DNA from: Pseudomonadaceae bacterium UBA836
GTDB taxonomy: Bacteria > Pseudomonadota > Gammaproteobacteria > Pseudomonadales > Pseudomonadaceae
DNA: 15,315 bases
Direction of reading: 5' to 3'
Assembly (NCBI GenBank): GCA_002296055.1
Contig: DBHE01000011.1
Location: 1-15,315 of the forward strand
The notes under the pieces were generated by a model. It worked only from the letters and a program-made list of their open reading frames with translations, made no database searches and was not told the DNA's origin. Both the position numbers and the translations under genes were made by a program. Each line of letters starts with the position of its first letter. Positions within the stretch are counted from its first letter, which is position 1. This document shows positions 1 to 9,269 of this stretch, piece by piece.

Positions 1-22
1 ACCGACGGGGCCACCATAGCGA

Positions 23-38
23 CCCGAGCATGCTCGGG
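23..38. terminator. Perfect 16-bp palindrome, possible terminator stem downstream of the chemotaxis receptor
   Basis: The sequence CCCGAGCATGCTCGGG is a perfect palindrome 38 nt beyond the stop codon of the receptor gene. Read on the minus strand it can fold as an 8-bp stem (one G-U pair, using flanking bases) with a CATG loop. No T-run follows on either strand, so it is not a canonical intrinsic terminator. It could be a 3'-end stabilising hairpin, a terminator of the U-poor kind, or a binding site. The gene to the left lies outside the window. Confidence 0.35.
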
Positions 39-76
39 CCGCGCTATTGTAACGGCTTGCGGATAACTTACAACCC

Positions 77-1711
77 TCAGGTTTTAAAGCGCCCAACCTG
101 TTGCTGCAGGCCCGAGGCCAACCGCGCAAGCGCGTTGCTCGCATCACGGCTCTCCTGTGAAGACTGGGCAGCCTGGTTGGAGAGGTCACGGATGCCGCTG
201 ATGTTGCGGGCGATATCTTCGGTAGTCTGGCTCTGCTCTTCACAGGCCGCCGCAATCTGGGCGGCCATATCGTTGATGCGCATCACCGAGGCGGAGGTTT
301 CATTCAATGACGACTCGGTAGCACCCGCCTTTTCAACACTCTGCGCTGCCAGCTCGGCGCCGCGCTGCATCACTGCCACTGCCTGCCCCGTGCCAGACTG
401 CAACTTCTGGATCATCTGCTGAATATCGCGGGTCGAGTCCTGGGTGCGCGCTGCCAGGGCCCGGACTTCATCGGCCACCACCGCAAAGCCGCGCCCCTGC
501 TCACCGGCCCGTGCCGCTTCAATGGCAGCGTTAAGCGCCAGCAGGTTGGTCTGCTCGGCGATGCCTTCAATCACGCTGAGCACGCCACCGATCTTGTCAG
601 TATCCTGCTCCAGATTGTTGATCACCCCGGCAGCCTCTTCGACGTCGGCGGCCAGACGGCGCAGGTCATTCATGGTCGCTGACACTACGTCCGAGGCGGC
701 GTGCCCCTGGCGATCAGCCTCGCGGGCCGCATCGGCGGTACTATGGGCATTGTCGGCCACTTCGTGAATAGCCGCGCTCATTTCGGTGGCAGCGGTACTG
801 ACCTGATCAACCGCCATGTACTGATCGTTGACCAGCTTTTCCTGCCCGGTCGAGATGGCGCTCATCTGCTCTGCTGCCGAGGCGACCTGCAAGGTTGAGT
901 CGGCCACCTGCCGAATCAGCGTCTGCAGCTGCTCCAAAAAGGCATTGAAGGCCCGGCTCAGGGCGCCCAGTTCGTCATTGGAATGGACGACTACACGCTG
1001 GGTCAGATCGCCTTCACCGTCGGCGATATCGCGAATGCGCTGCAACAGCTCACGCAACGGGCTGGTAATCAGGCCCGGGAAAAACACAATCATCAGCAAA
1101 CAGACGACGCCACCAACCACCAGCACCGTCGCAACACGCGCGTGACTGGCGCTGACATCGGCCGCTGCCTCGCTCTCTTCGGCATCAGCCTGACGATTGA
1201 CCAGCCCGGTCATTTGATCAATCAGATCACGTGCGCGGGTGAACTCCTCATAGCCACGCCCATAGCTGATATCAGAAGCCTGGGCAGCGGCGCCGCTGCG
1301 GGCGAGCCTGACGTTCTCCATGGCGGTCGCCTTCCAGGTGGCAAACGCCCGGGTAAACTCGCTTGCCAACGCCTTGCCTTCGGCAGAGTCGGTCGCCTCA
1401 CCGTAGCGAGCAATGCGGTCGCTGGCCTGCTGCAGGTTGTCGCTCAGTTCAGCGTCCAGCCCGGCGCTGCGCACACCGGCGATAATAGCCCGCTCTGCAC
1501 TCAACGCCTGATACAGGTCACGATCAGCCTCCAGCACCACGCTACTTTGGGGCAGCAACTCAGCCGCCACTCGAGTCAGCCTTGCCTCAACCGTACTCAA
1601 TGCCCAAAACGCGAACACCCCCGACAAGGCCAACAACGCCGCAAGAATCAGTAGGGGAATGGTTAACTTCCAACGAAAACTCATGTCTCGAATCAGGCTA
1701 GGCATAGTCAT
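77..1711 (-). CDS. Methyl-accepting chemotaxis protein (transmembrane chemoreceptor)
   Basis: This is an inner-membrane chemoreceptor that would signal through CheW/CheA to the flagellar motor. From the chosen start it has 544 residues. A first membrane segment lies near 16-37 (begins [15 protein letters not shown]). A roughly 155-residue helical periplasmic region follows, with the [11 protein letters not shown] pattern seen in four-helix-bundle (4HB_MCP-like) sensor domains. The second membrane segment is near 193-215, then a HAMP domain (near 216-268) and the cytoplasmic signalling hairpin. Its tip, [19 protein letters not shown], begins at residue 386, and [14 protein letters not shown] follows. 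The protein ends VGRFKT and has no CheR/CheB-tethering pentapeptide. I chose ATG 1711 because AAGAG sits 5 nt upstream and TM1 then has normal N-terminal spacing. An in-frame ATG at 1846 would add 45 residues. The ligand cannot be inferred. Confidence 0.93.
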   Translation of the reverse strand: MTMPSLIRDMSFRWKLTIPLLILAALLALSGVFAFWALSTVEARLTRVAAELLPQSSVVLEADRDLYQALSAERAIIAGVRSAGLDAELSDNLQQASDRIARYGEATDSAEGKALASEFTRAFATWKATAMENVRLARSGAAAQASDISYGRGYEEFTRARDLIDQMTGLVNRQADAEESEAAADVSASHARVATVLVVGGVVCLLMIVFFPGLITSPLRELLQRIRDIADGEGDLTQRVVVHSNDELGALSRAFNAFLEQLQTLIRQVADSTLQVASAAEQMSAISTGQEKLVNDQYMAVDQVSTAATEMSAAIHEVADNAHSTADAAREADRQGHAASDVVSATMNDLRRLAADVEEAAGVINNLEQDTDKIGGVLSVIEGIAEQTNLLALNAAIEAARAGEQGRGFAVVADEVRALAARTQDSTRDIQQMIQKLQSGTGQAVAVMQRGAELAAQSVEKAGATESSLNETSASVMRINDMAAQIAAACEEQSQTTEDIARNISGIRDLSNQAAQSSQESRDASNALARLASGLQQQVGRFKT

Positions 1712-1738
1712 TGTCACTCTTGTAGCAGACGCAGGCAG

Positions 1739-1758
1739 AAAAAAGGCCGCCAAGGGCC
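1739..1758 (-). terminator. GGCC hairpin plus T6 in the leader of the chemoreceptor gene
   Basis: On the minus strand GGCC-CTTGGC-GGCC is followed directly by six T residues, 27 nt before the chosen start codon. The stem is only 4 bp, so it is weak for a Rho-independent terminator, but the stem-then-T6 arrangement is what an attenuator would show. A small CCTG-TTT-CAGG hairpin lies just upstream (1767-1777). If translation instead starts at 1846, this sequence is coding and the pattern is probably incidental. Confidence 0.3.
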
Positions 1759-1918
1759 GGTTATTCCCTGAAACAGGCTCGGTTAGCGTCCGCCATACCG
1801 ACAGCAGCCAGGTGCGTAGCCCTGCACCCTTGGGAAGCGCTGACATCCTCCTTGCGCCCTGTATAGACAGTGCGCAGCACCTATGCCGGTGCGCTTCCGT
1901 TATGTTTCCTTACCTGAG

Positions 1919-1945
1919 TTATCGGCCGAACCGGCAGCAGCATTA
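1919..1945 (-). promoter_or_regulatory. Sigma-28 (FliA)-type promoter for the chemoreceptor gene
   Basis: On the minus strand the element reads TAAT, 15 nt, GCCGATAA. GCCGATAA is an exact match to the FliA -10 consensus, the 15-nt spacing is the consensus spacing, and TAAT matches three of four bases of the TAAA core of the -35. The expected transcription start is near 1912, giving a leader of about 200 nt to the start at 1711. FliA control of chemoreceptors is well established in enterics and pseudomonads, and the flagellar operon in the same window fits. Confidence 0.75.
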
Positions 1946-2007
1946 ACCGTTTTCTGTCACTTTCCCGATTAGTTTCAGGTTAGCCACAAAATACTGTCAC
2001 CGCGATA
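1946..2007. other. Short spacer between the AEC permease gene and the FliA promoter
   Basis: This stretch carries no gene. It holds two copies of CTGTCAC (1954-1960 and 1994-2000, 40 nt apart), with no dyad and no recognised role. No convincing stem plus T-run terminator for the permease gene is visible here. Confidence 0.5.
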
Positions 2008-2925
2008 TCAAAACAGCCAGGCAATCATCAGCGGGATATACAGCAGCGCTACCAGAGTGCTCAGCAAGGCGGTACCAGCCACCTGCCTGGGATGGGTATC
2101 GAGCAAGGTCGCGATGACCACCGTGTTGGCAGCAATGGGGGTGATGGAGATCAGCAATATGGCCTGATAGACAGCCTGACCATAGAGCTGAGTCACATGA
2201 CTGTCGAACCAGCACAATGCCAGTGCCATGAGAGGCCAGCTGACGAACTTGCCAAGCAGCGCCAGCCCGGTAAACCGCAGGTCACCGGCCAGCCCTTGGA
2301 AGCTGAGAATACTCATGCCGATGATCATCATGCCGAACACGCTGTAGGCACCGCGCAGGTTATCAAACAGCGGCACAAAGGCATCGGGGATCGACAGGCC
2401 CGCGCTGTTGAGCAGCACGGCCAGAAAAAACGCGTACAACGACGGCAGGCGCGCCACCTTCAGCAGACAGTCACGGATACCAAAACGTCCGCGGGCCGCC
2501 AGGTAAAAACCCACCGAGGTTTCAAACAGAGTGGTGCCCAGCATGCACACAATATAGATCGACAGTCCCTGTTCGCCGAACAGCAGTAACGCCACCGGAA
2601 TACCAAAATACCCCGTGTTGCCGGTACCCACTGCCAACGGAATCATATTGGCGCCGGCGTCGGGGAACCAGCGCCGCGCCACCAGCAGATGCAGCCAGCC
2701 AAGCAAGCTGCACAAGGCAAAGGTCAGAAACGGCAACGCAATGACTTCAGGCGACAGCGGCGCCCGCATAACGCCGGCAAACACCACCGACGGCGTGACG
2801 ATATACATCATGATGCCGGCTATATGCCGACCACTGGCCTCAAGATAGCGGCCGGCCAGCCAACCAAGGGCGACCGTCACGTACAGCGGCAGCAATTTGT
2901 ACAACAGGGCAAAAGCGGCGAGCAT
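2008..2925 (-). CDS. AEC-family permease (auxin efflux carrier/malonate transporter family)
   Basis: This 305-residue integral membrane protein is the usual size for the bacterial AEC family (about 300-320 residues, ten predicted membrane spans). It is hydrophobic throughout, begins MLAAFALLYKLLPLYVTVAL, and carries the family-type stretch GTGNTGYFGIP at 100-110, near the half-way break of the fold. Family members move small carboxylates or other anions; the substrate here cannot be read from sequence. I chose ATG 2925 because GAGG lies 5 nt upstream and the N-terminus matches the family. The longer frame to 3069 would run into tpm. It starts 7 nt after the tpm stop, so the two genes should share a transcript and may be translationally coupled. 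Confidence 0.85.
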   Translation of the reverse strand: MLAAFALLYKLLPLYVTVALGWLAGRYLEASGRHIAGIMMYIVTPSVVFAGVMRAPLSPEVIALPFLTFALCSLLGWLHLLVARRWFPDAGANMIPLAVGTGNTGYFGIPVALLLFGEQGLSIYIVCMLGTTLFETSVGFYLAARGRFGIRDCLLKVARLPSLYAFFLAVLLNSAGLSIPDAFVPLFDNLRGAYSVFGMMIIGMSILSFQGLAGDLRFTGLALLGKFVSWPLMALALCWFDSHVTQLYGQAVYQAILLISITPIAANTVVIATLLDTHPRQVAGTALLSTLVALLYIPLMIAWLF

Positions 2926-2932
2926 CGAGGCC

Positions 2933-3583
2933 TCAGGCGGAAATGAGATAGACCCGTTCAACCAGTGACCGCATACCCTGGCTGGCGAAAACCGCGTGGT
3001 CGGCCAGCACATCCTGCTCATCCAGCACGTCGATACGGCAGCCTTGGTACAGCGCCCGCACCTCGGCATCCGGCACGCTGAACGGCGGACCGGGGCGCTG
3101 CTCCTGAGGATAGTCCAGCGTCACCAACAGCATTTTCCAGCCGTCCGGCAACAGAGTGCGCAACTGGGCGACATAACGCTCTCGCATGGCAGGTGGCAAC
3201 GCGATCAGGGCAGCCCGGTCATACACCGCAGCCACACCGGCCAGCTGCTCGGCCTGCAAGGCAAAGTAATCACCACACAGCAGTTCAAACCCAGCCCCCC
3301 GCGCTACGGCAAAGTCGCCCTCCTGGCTCCACGCCAGCGCCAACTCGTGCTCGGCATCAAAGGCCTCCAGAGCGCTGCGCGCCAGCTCGACACCCAGTAC
3401 CGGATGCCCCTGTGCACGCAGCCACAACAGGTCAAGCGACTTACCGCACAGCGGCACCAGTACTGACTCTACGCCACTCAGCGCCAGACGCGGCCACCAC
3501 TGCTGCAACAGCGGATTGGTTGCCGCCTTGTGGAAGCCGATTTCCCCCAGTTGCCAGCGCTGCTGCCAGAATGCTGCGTCCAT
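2933..3583 (-). CDS. tpm: Thiopurine S-methyltransferase (SAM-dependent, chalcogen detoxification type)
   Basis: This 216-residue cytoplasmic enzyme is close to the length of pseudomonad TPMTs. These transfer a methyl group from S-adenosylmethionine to thiopurines and, in several pseudomonads, to selenium and tellurium oxyanion derivatives. Family signatures visible are the N-terminal FWQQRWQLGEIGFHK, the SAM-binding segment VLVPLCGKSLDLLWL (residues 41-55) followed by GVEL (64-67), the CGDYF segment, and YDRAALIALPPAMRERY in the middle. I chose ATG 3583 because a strong GAGGTG precedes it and the N-terminus aligns with the family; an upstream ATG in frame would cross the divergent promoter. 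It is the first gene of a two-gene operon with the AEC permease and is divergent from the antiporter gene. Confidence 0.93.
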   Translation of the reverse strand: MDAAFWQQRWQLGEIGFHKAATNPLLQQWWPRLALSGVESVLVPLCGKSLDLLWLRAQGHPVLGVELARSALEAFDAEHELALAWSQEGDFAVARGAGFELLCGDYFALQAEQLAGVAAVYDRAALIALPPAMRERYVAQLRTLLPDGWKMLLVTLDYPQEQRPGPPFSVPDAEVRALYQGCRIDVLDEQDVLADHAVFASQGMRSLVERVYLISA

Positions 3584-3610
3584 AATCACCTCACTGCTCA
3601 CAATGCATTG

Positions 3611-3616
3611 ACTATA
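3611..3616 (-). promoter_or_regulatory. Candidate -10 box for tpm
   Basis: The minus strand reads TATAGT here, 27 nt upstream of the tpm start codon. No recognisable -35 hexamer is found 16-18 nt further upstream, where the sequence is G+C rich. The promoter may therefore need an activator or be weak. The neighbouring inverted repeat would lie between the -35 and -10 positions. Confidence 0.4.
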
Positions 3617-3633
3617 CAGTAATTTTTTTACTG
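3617..3633. promoter_or_regulatory. Inverted repeat CAGTAA-N5-TTACTG between divergent promoters
   Basis: The arms CAGTAA (3617-3622) and TTACTG (3628-3633) are perfectly complementary and flank TTTTT. The repeat lies between the outward-facing TATAGT boxes of tpm (3611-3616) and the antiporter gene (3651-3656). It overlaps the -35 region of the latter. That position suits an operator controlling both genes. The binding protein is unknown. Confidence 0.45.
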
Positions 3634-3656
3634 CTCCGGGGCATAGACGATATAGT
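3627..3656 (+). promoter_or_regulatory. Candidate sigma-70 promoter for the K+/H+ antiporter gene
   Basis: TTTACT (3627-3632, four of six bases of TTGACA), an 18-nt spacer and TATAGT (3651-3656, five of six bases of TATAAT) give a plausible housekeeping promoter. The start point would be near 3663 and the leader about 30 nt long. Confidence 0.5.
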
Positions 3657-3692
3657 GGAGAGGTTCGTGCCACCCGCCGTCGAGTCGCCTCC

Positions 3693-5435
3693 ATGGACTA
3701 TATCAACACCCTATTTCTGATCGGTGCCGTACTGCTCTGTTTCAGCGTGCTGGCCAGCTCGCTGTCATCGCGGCTGGGCATTCCACTGCTGTTGATCTTT
3801 CTGATCATCGGCATGCTTGCCGGGGTCGATGGTATTGGCCGTATCCAGTTCGAAGACGCCAACACCGCGTTCGTCATCGGCAGCCTGGCGCTGGCCATTA
3901 TTCTGCTCGATGGTGGTATGCGCACCCGGGTGGAGAATTTCCGCGTGGGTCTCTGGCCAGCCATGTCGCTGGCCAGCATAGGTGTGCTGATCAGTGCGGC
4001 GCTGACCGGTGCTCTGACTGCCTGGATTCTGGAGCTGCACTGGCTTCAGGGCCTGCTACTGGGTGCCATCGTCGGCTCGACCGACGCAGCGGCGGTGTTT
4101 TCGCTGCTACAAGGCAAGGGGTTGAACCTCAAGCAGCGCGTGGGTGCCACCCTGGAGATCGAGTCGGGGTCAAACGACCCGATGGCCATCTTCCTGACCA
4201 TCACCCTGGTGGAGATGCTCGCCAATGGCCAAACCAGCTTCAGTTGGTCTTTCGCCCTGCTATTGATTGAGCAGTTTGGTATTGGTGCCATTTGCGGCCT
4301 GGCCGGCGGCTTCGGCCTGGTCTGGCTGGTCAATCGCGTCACCCTGCCGGCCGGCCTTTATCCCCTGCTGATTACCAGTGGCGCCATCATGGTGTTTGCC
4401 GCTACCAACAAGATCGGCGGCAGCGGCTTTCTGGCCATCTATCTGACCGGTCTGATATTGGGCAACAACCGTGTGCGCAACCTGCAGAACATTCTGCAGG
4501 TGCAAGACGGTATGGCCTGGCTCAGTCAGATCGGCATGTTCCTGATGCTCGGCCTGCTGGTGACGCCCAGCGAAATGGTCATCATCGCCATGCCGGCGGT
4601 ACTGATCGCCCTGTTCCTGATTTTTGTCGCCCGCCCCATTGCCGTGCTGATCTGTCTGGCACCCTTTGTCTTCTCCTGGCGCGAGCGGATGTTTATCGCC
4701 TGGGTTGGCCTGCGCGGTGCAGTGCCGATCATTCTCGCCATCTTCCCGCTGCTGGCAGGCCTTGAGCAGGCGCAGCTGCTGTTCAACCTGGCCTTCGTGG
4801 TGGTGCTAGTGTCGCTGCTGTTGCAGGGCTCGTCCTTGCCCCTTGCCGCGCGCCTGTGCAAAGTCGAGATTCCGCCCCAGCCAGAACCGCTGCAACGCAC
4901 CAGCCTGGACACCGCTATCGAAGGCGATTTTGAGCTGTTGGTCTATCAGCTGGATAACGCCAACTGGTGCGTTGGCGTGGCCCTGCGCGATCTGAAAATG
5001 CCTGACGATACGCGCATTGCTGCGCTATTTCGTGGCAACCACCTGCTGCATCCAACCGGCAGCACCCAGCTGGCGCTGGGCGACGTGCTCTGCGTGGTAG
5101 GCCGCCCGCGCGACCTGCCGGCCCTGTCCAAGCTGTTCAGCAAGGCGCAGCCGCCGCGGCGACTGGAGAGCCGCAGCTTCTTCGGGGACTTTATCCTTGA
5201 GGGCGAGGCGCAGCTTGGCGAGGTCGGCAAGTTCTACGGTATTGCGGTACCCGAGGACATGCGCGAGCTGACCCTCGCCGCCTTCTTCAGCCGACAGTTC
5301 GGCGGACATCCGGTGGTGGGCGACCAGATTGAGTGGGAAGGCCACACCTGGGTCGTTGCCGCCATGGATAACGACTGGATCCTCAAGGTGGGCCTCAAAC
5401 TCGGCAACGGCGGCGGCCCGGTCTTGGGGTTTTAG
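3693..5435 (+). CDS. cvrA: K+/H+ antiporter of the CvrA/NhaP2 type (CPA1 family)
   Basis: This 580-residue inner-membrane antiporter matches remembered Escherichia coli CvrA (YcgO/NhaP2) along its whole length. These proteins exchange K+ (and other monovalent cations) for protons and help in volume and ion homeostasis. The membrane domain fills about residues 1-390 and includes [20 protein letters not shown] near the start, [12 protein letters not shown] (D131), [12 protein letters not shown] (N161-D162) and [17 protein letters not shown] cytoplasmic TrkA-C/RCK-C-like domain follows (about 400-480, with [20 protein letters not shown] and [10 protein letters not shown]). A C-terminal transporter-associated CorC/HlyC-like domain completes it (about 495-580, [11 protein letters not shown] onward). 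The start agrees with the family N-terminus, although the Shine-Dalgarno is weak (GAG about 8 nt upstream). It stands alone, divergent from tpm. nhaP2 is an equivalent symbol. Confidence 0.93.
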   Translation: MDYINTLFLIGAVLLCFSVLASSLSSRLGIPLLLIFLIIGMLAGVDGIGRIQFEDANTAFVIGSLALAIILLDGGMRTRVENFRVGLWPAMSLASIGVLISAALTGALTAWILELHWLQGLLLGAIVGSTDAAAVFSLLQGKGLNLKQRVGATLEIESGSNDPMAIFLTITLVEMLANGQTSFSWSFALLLIEQFGIGAICGLAGGFGLVWLVNRVTLPAGLYPLLITSGAIMVFAATNKIGGSGFLAIYLTGLILGNNRVRNLQNILQVQDGMAWLSQIGMFLMLGLLVTPSEMVIIAMPAVLIALFLIFVARPIAVLICLAPFVFSWRERMFIAWVGLRGAVPIILAIFPLLAGLEQAQLLFNLAFVVVLVSLLLQGSSLPLAARLCKVEIPPQPEPLQRTSLDTAIEGDFELLVYQLDNANWCVGVALRDLKMPDDTRIAALFRGNHLLHPTGSTQLALGDVLCVVGRPRDLPALSKLFSKAQPPRRLESRSFFGDFILEGEAQLGEVGKFYGIAVPEDMRELTLAAFFSRQFGGHPVVGDQIEWEGHTWVVAAMDNDWILKVGLKLGNGGGPVLGF

Positions 5436-5526
5436 AAAAGCGCCGCCCCATTTTGCGCGCCCCTGGCAGCCGAGCATATCAGCGCCCCCCTTGGGTGACG
5501 CTTTGCCGCAGGCATGCGCTCCCCGC
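5436..5526. other. Spacer between the antiporter gene and the copper promoter
   Basis: No gene is seen here. Several short GC-rich dyads occur, but none forms a good stem followed by a T-run, so I cannot place a terminator for the antiporter gene with confidence. Confidence 0.5.
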
Positions 5527-5557
5527 TTGACCTTCACATGATGTCAGGGTTCATGCT
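5527..5557 (+). promoter_or_regulatory. CueR-type (MerR family) copper-responsive promoter/operator of copA
   Basis: A -35 hexamer TTGACC (5527-5532) and a -10 hexamer CATGCT (5552-5557) are separated by 19 bp. This long spacer is the hallmark of MerR-family promoters, which need DNA distortion by the activator. Within the spacer, arms ACCTTCACAT (5530-5539) and ATGTCAGGGT (5541-5550) form an imperfect dyad around a central G, pairing at eight of ten positions. This resembles known CueR boxes of pseudomonad cueA/copA promoters. Transcription should start near 5564, downstream of the first in-frame ATG (5561). Confidence 0.85.
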
Positions 5558-5587
5558 GCAATGGAGTCAACAGCACGGGAGCAGGTC

Positions 5588-7956
<2,369 letters not shown>

Positions 7957-7960
<4 letters not shown>

Positions 7961-8349
7961 ATATAAGCCAGGCCGCTACGGCCAGCGGCCTCAGCCCGCG
8001 TATGATTCGGCACTATGAAAAGATCGGCCTGCTGCCGGCGCCGCCACGCAGCGATGGCGGTTACCGACAGTATGGCGACAGGGAGCTGCACACCTTGGGG
8101 TTTATCCAGCGGGCGCGGCGACTGGGTTTCAGCATGGAGCAGATCGCTCGACTTTTGCAGCTATGGCAGGACCGTTCGCGCTCCAGTGCCGAGGTCAAGG
8201 CGTTGGCCGCTGAGCACTTGGAGGAGCTGGAGGCGCGTATCGCGGACCTGCAGGCCATGCACGCCAGTCTGGCGCAGCTAGCCGATTGCTGTCAGGGTGA
8301 TCACCGTCCAGACTGTCCGATTATCAACTCACTGGCCAACCCCCGCTAA
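7957..8349 (+). CDS. cueR: CueR, MerR-family Cu+-sensing transcriptional activator
   Basis: This 130-residue cytoplasmic DNA-binding protein turns on copper export genes by distorting promoters with 19-bp spacers. The N-terminal winged helix (MNISQAATASGLSPRMIRHYE onward, with IGLLPAPPRSDGGYRQY) is typical of the MerR family. A long dimerisation helix spans about 75-107. The metal loop CCQGDHRPDCP places cysteines at 112 and 120, exactly where the Cu+ ligands of E. coli CueR lie. Position 77 is serine, as in monovalent-ion sensors, rather than the cysteine of divalent-ion sensors. An extra cysteine is present at 111. The start codon overlaps the copA stop (ATGA), so the two are translationally coupled. 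CueR should activate its own operon through the box at 5527-5557. Confidence 0.95.
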
Positions 8350-8357
8350 GACACCCA

Positions 8358-9269
8358 ATGGACCTGAAATCCCTACGCCATTTCGTAGCGCTGGTCGAGC
8401 ACCAGGGCTTTGCCCGCGCCGGCGAGGCCATTGGCCTCAGCCAACCCGCGCTCAGCCGCAGCATCCAGACATTGGAGCAGCGCCTTGGTTGTGACCTGAT
8501 CAACCGCGGTGGCAAGGGGGTCGAGCTGACGCCCCAAGGACATCTGGTGCTGGAGCACGCACAGCGGCTGCTGGCCGGCAGCACCGCCATGCGCAATGCG
8601 CTGCGACAGTTCAACGATCTGCAGGCAGGTGAGTTGCTACTGGGCGCTGGCCCCTTTCCGGCAGCCGGTCTGCTGCCCCGTGTGCTGGGCCACTTCAACC
8701 GCCGCCACCCTGGCGTTCGAGTGCATATGGAGGTTCAGCATTGGGTGGCGTTGCGCCAGCAGTTGCTGGCCGAGCAACTGGAGCTGTTTGTCGCTGACAT
8801 CCGCGAGCTGGAACACGACCCCCAGCTGGAGGTAATGCCGCTGCAGCAGCAAGCCAGCCAACTTTTCTGCCGCACCGGGCATCCACTGGCCGGGCGCACC
8901 GACCTGACGCCGGAGCTGCTGGCTGAGTACCCATTGGCGAGCTTTCGCGTGCCCGACAGAATATTGCAAGACTTGCGTCGTACCCTGCCCCGCCCCGAGC
9001 CGCTGATCAGCCTGGAGTGTGACAACCTGGATGTGCTCAAACGCCTGGTGCAACACTGCGATGCACTCAGCATCGGCAGCCTGGATACCCTGAGCGATGA
9101 GCTGGCCGCTGGCACTCTGGTGCTGCTCGACTGGCCAGCGCTGCTGCCCGGCACCAGCTTTGGCCTGGTGACGCGGCGCCAGCGGCCGCTATCACCCGCC
9201 GCGACCGCGTTTATCGAGATGCTGCGCACCCACAGCCAAGTACCAGTCCCGAAAGTTACAGCAGATTGA
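8358..9269 (+). CDS. LysR-family transcriptional regulator
   Basis: This 303-residue protein has the standard LysR length and layout. The N-terminal helix-turn-helix (about 1-60) includes GFARAGEAIGLSQPALSRSI and TLEQRLGCDLINRGGKGVELT. A linker helix follows, then a periplasmic-binding-protein-like effector domain from about 90 to 295. The effector and target genes cannot be read from sequence. It starts 8 nt after the cueR stop with no purine-rich Shine-Dalgarno in the preceding 20 nt, so reinitiation after cueR is likely. There is no room for a promoter or terminator between them. LysR regulators usually face away from a target gene, but this one does not. Its last 14 nt overlap the end of flgL on the opposite strand. 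Confidence 0.9.
   Translation: MDLKSLRHFVALVEHQGFARAGEAIGLSQPALSRSIQTLEQRLGCDLINRGGKGVELTPQGHLVLEHAQRLLAGSTAMRNALRQFNDLQAGELLLGAGPFPAAGLLPRVLGHFNRRHPGVRVHMEVQHWVALRQQLLAEQLELFVADIRELEHDPQLEVMPLQQQASQLFCRTGHPLAGRTDLTPELLAEYPLASFRVPDRILQDLRRTLPRPEPLISLECDNLDVLKRLVQHCDALSIGSLDTLSDELAAGTLVLLDWPALLPGTSFGLVTRRQRPLSPAATAFIEMLRTHSQVPVPKVTAD

Noticed and set aside
1712..1911. c-di-GMP (GEMM-I) riboswitch in the chemoreceptor leader
   Set aside because: Fragments such as GGCGCAAGG and GGTGC looked suggestive, but the conserved core segments in the right order are absent.
1954..2000. Two CTGTCAC direct repeats
   Set aside because: They are seven-base copies 40 nt apart with no symmetry or promoter context, compatible with chance.
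5436..5520. GGGG/CCCC and AGCG/CGCT dyads after the antiporter gene as terminators
   Set aside because: The stems are short, mismatched or have large loops, and none is followed by a real T-run.
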